NCBI GenBank assembly: GCA_019348515.1
Contig: JAHWJF010000287.1
Span: forward strand, 1-5,426
Direction: 5' to 3'
DNA length: 5,426 bases
Source of the DNA: Chloroflexota bacterium
GTDB taxonomy: Bacteria; Chloroflexota; Chloroflexia; Thermomicrobiales; UBA6265
Below are positions 5,425-5,426 of the stretch, in pieces. The notes beneath the pieces were generated by a model. That model was not told the DNA's origin. It saw only the letters and a list, made by a program, of their open reading frames with translations, and did not search any database. The translations under genes and the position numbers were made by a program. Position 1 is the stretch's first letter. The number at the start of each line of letters is the position of its first letter.

Positions 5425-5426
5425 GC

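Overview
This is a high-GC bacterial chromosome segment with tightly packed genes. The gene set suggests a Chloroflexota lineage, possibly the Thermomicrobia/Sphaerobacter group. The evidence is a CdaA-type diadenylate cyclase with a YbbR partner, a PdtaR-like ANTAR response regulator, a Uma2-family protein, a tRNA gene without an encoded CCA end, and very high third-position GC. This taxonomic reading is an inference from gene content; no marker gene in the window proves it.

Layout from left to right. Bases 1-442 (minus strand) hold the N-terminal three quarters of a Uma2-family (DUF820) PD-(D/E)xK-like protein, cut by the window edge. Bases 443-633 are intergenic and contain two facing arrays of degenerate 7-bp repeats, a weak promoter candidate for each flanking gene, and little else. 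A complete tRNA-Pro(GGG) lies at 634-707 (plus). Bases 708-845 are the leader of the next gene and include a perfect 10-bp hairpin close to its ribosome binding site. Bases 846-1478 (plus) encode an ANTAR-domain response regulator very like PdtaR. Bases 1479-1607 separate convergent genes and are bordered by two facing arrays of degenerate 8-bp repeats. One array runs into the 3' end of the response regulator gene. Bases 2910-3845 and 1608-2903 (minus) form a cdaA-cdaR operon for cyclic di-AMP synthesis and its control. A short divergent promoter region (3846-4008) then leads to a 14-segment MFS efflux transporter of the DHA2 type on the plus strand (4009-5424), which ends two bases before the window edge.

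How the genes work together. CdaA, a membrane-anchored diadenylate cyclase, and CdaR, its single-pass YbbR-repeat regulator, form one functional unit, with 6 nt between stop and start. The other genes are not obviously part of the same pathway. The ANTAR regulator should act on nascent RNA under control of a histidine kinase that is not in this window. I see no defence island, CRISPR array, phage or insertion sequence. The least ordinary part of the window is non-coding: paired inverted arrays of 7-mers and 8-mers in the two gaps on the left, one of which supplies the last codons and the stop of the response regulator gene. Several likely promoters share an extended -10 form, TGnTAnnnT, with no recognisable -35 box.
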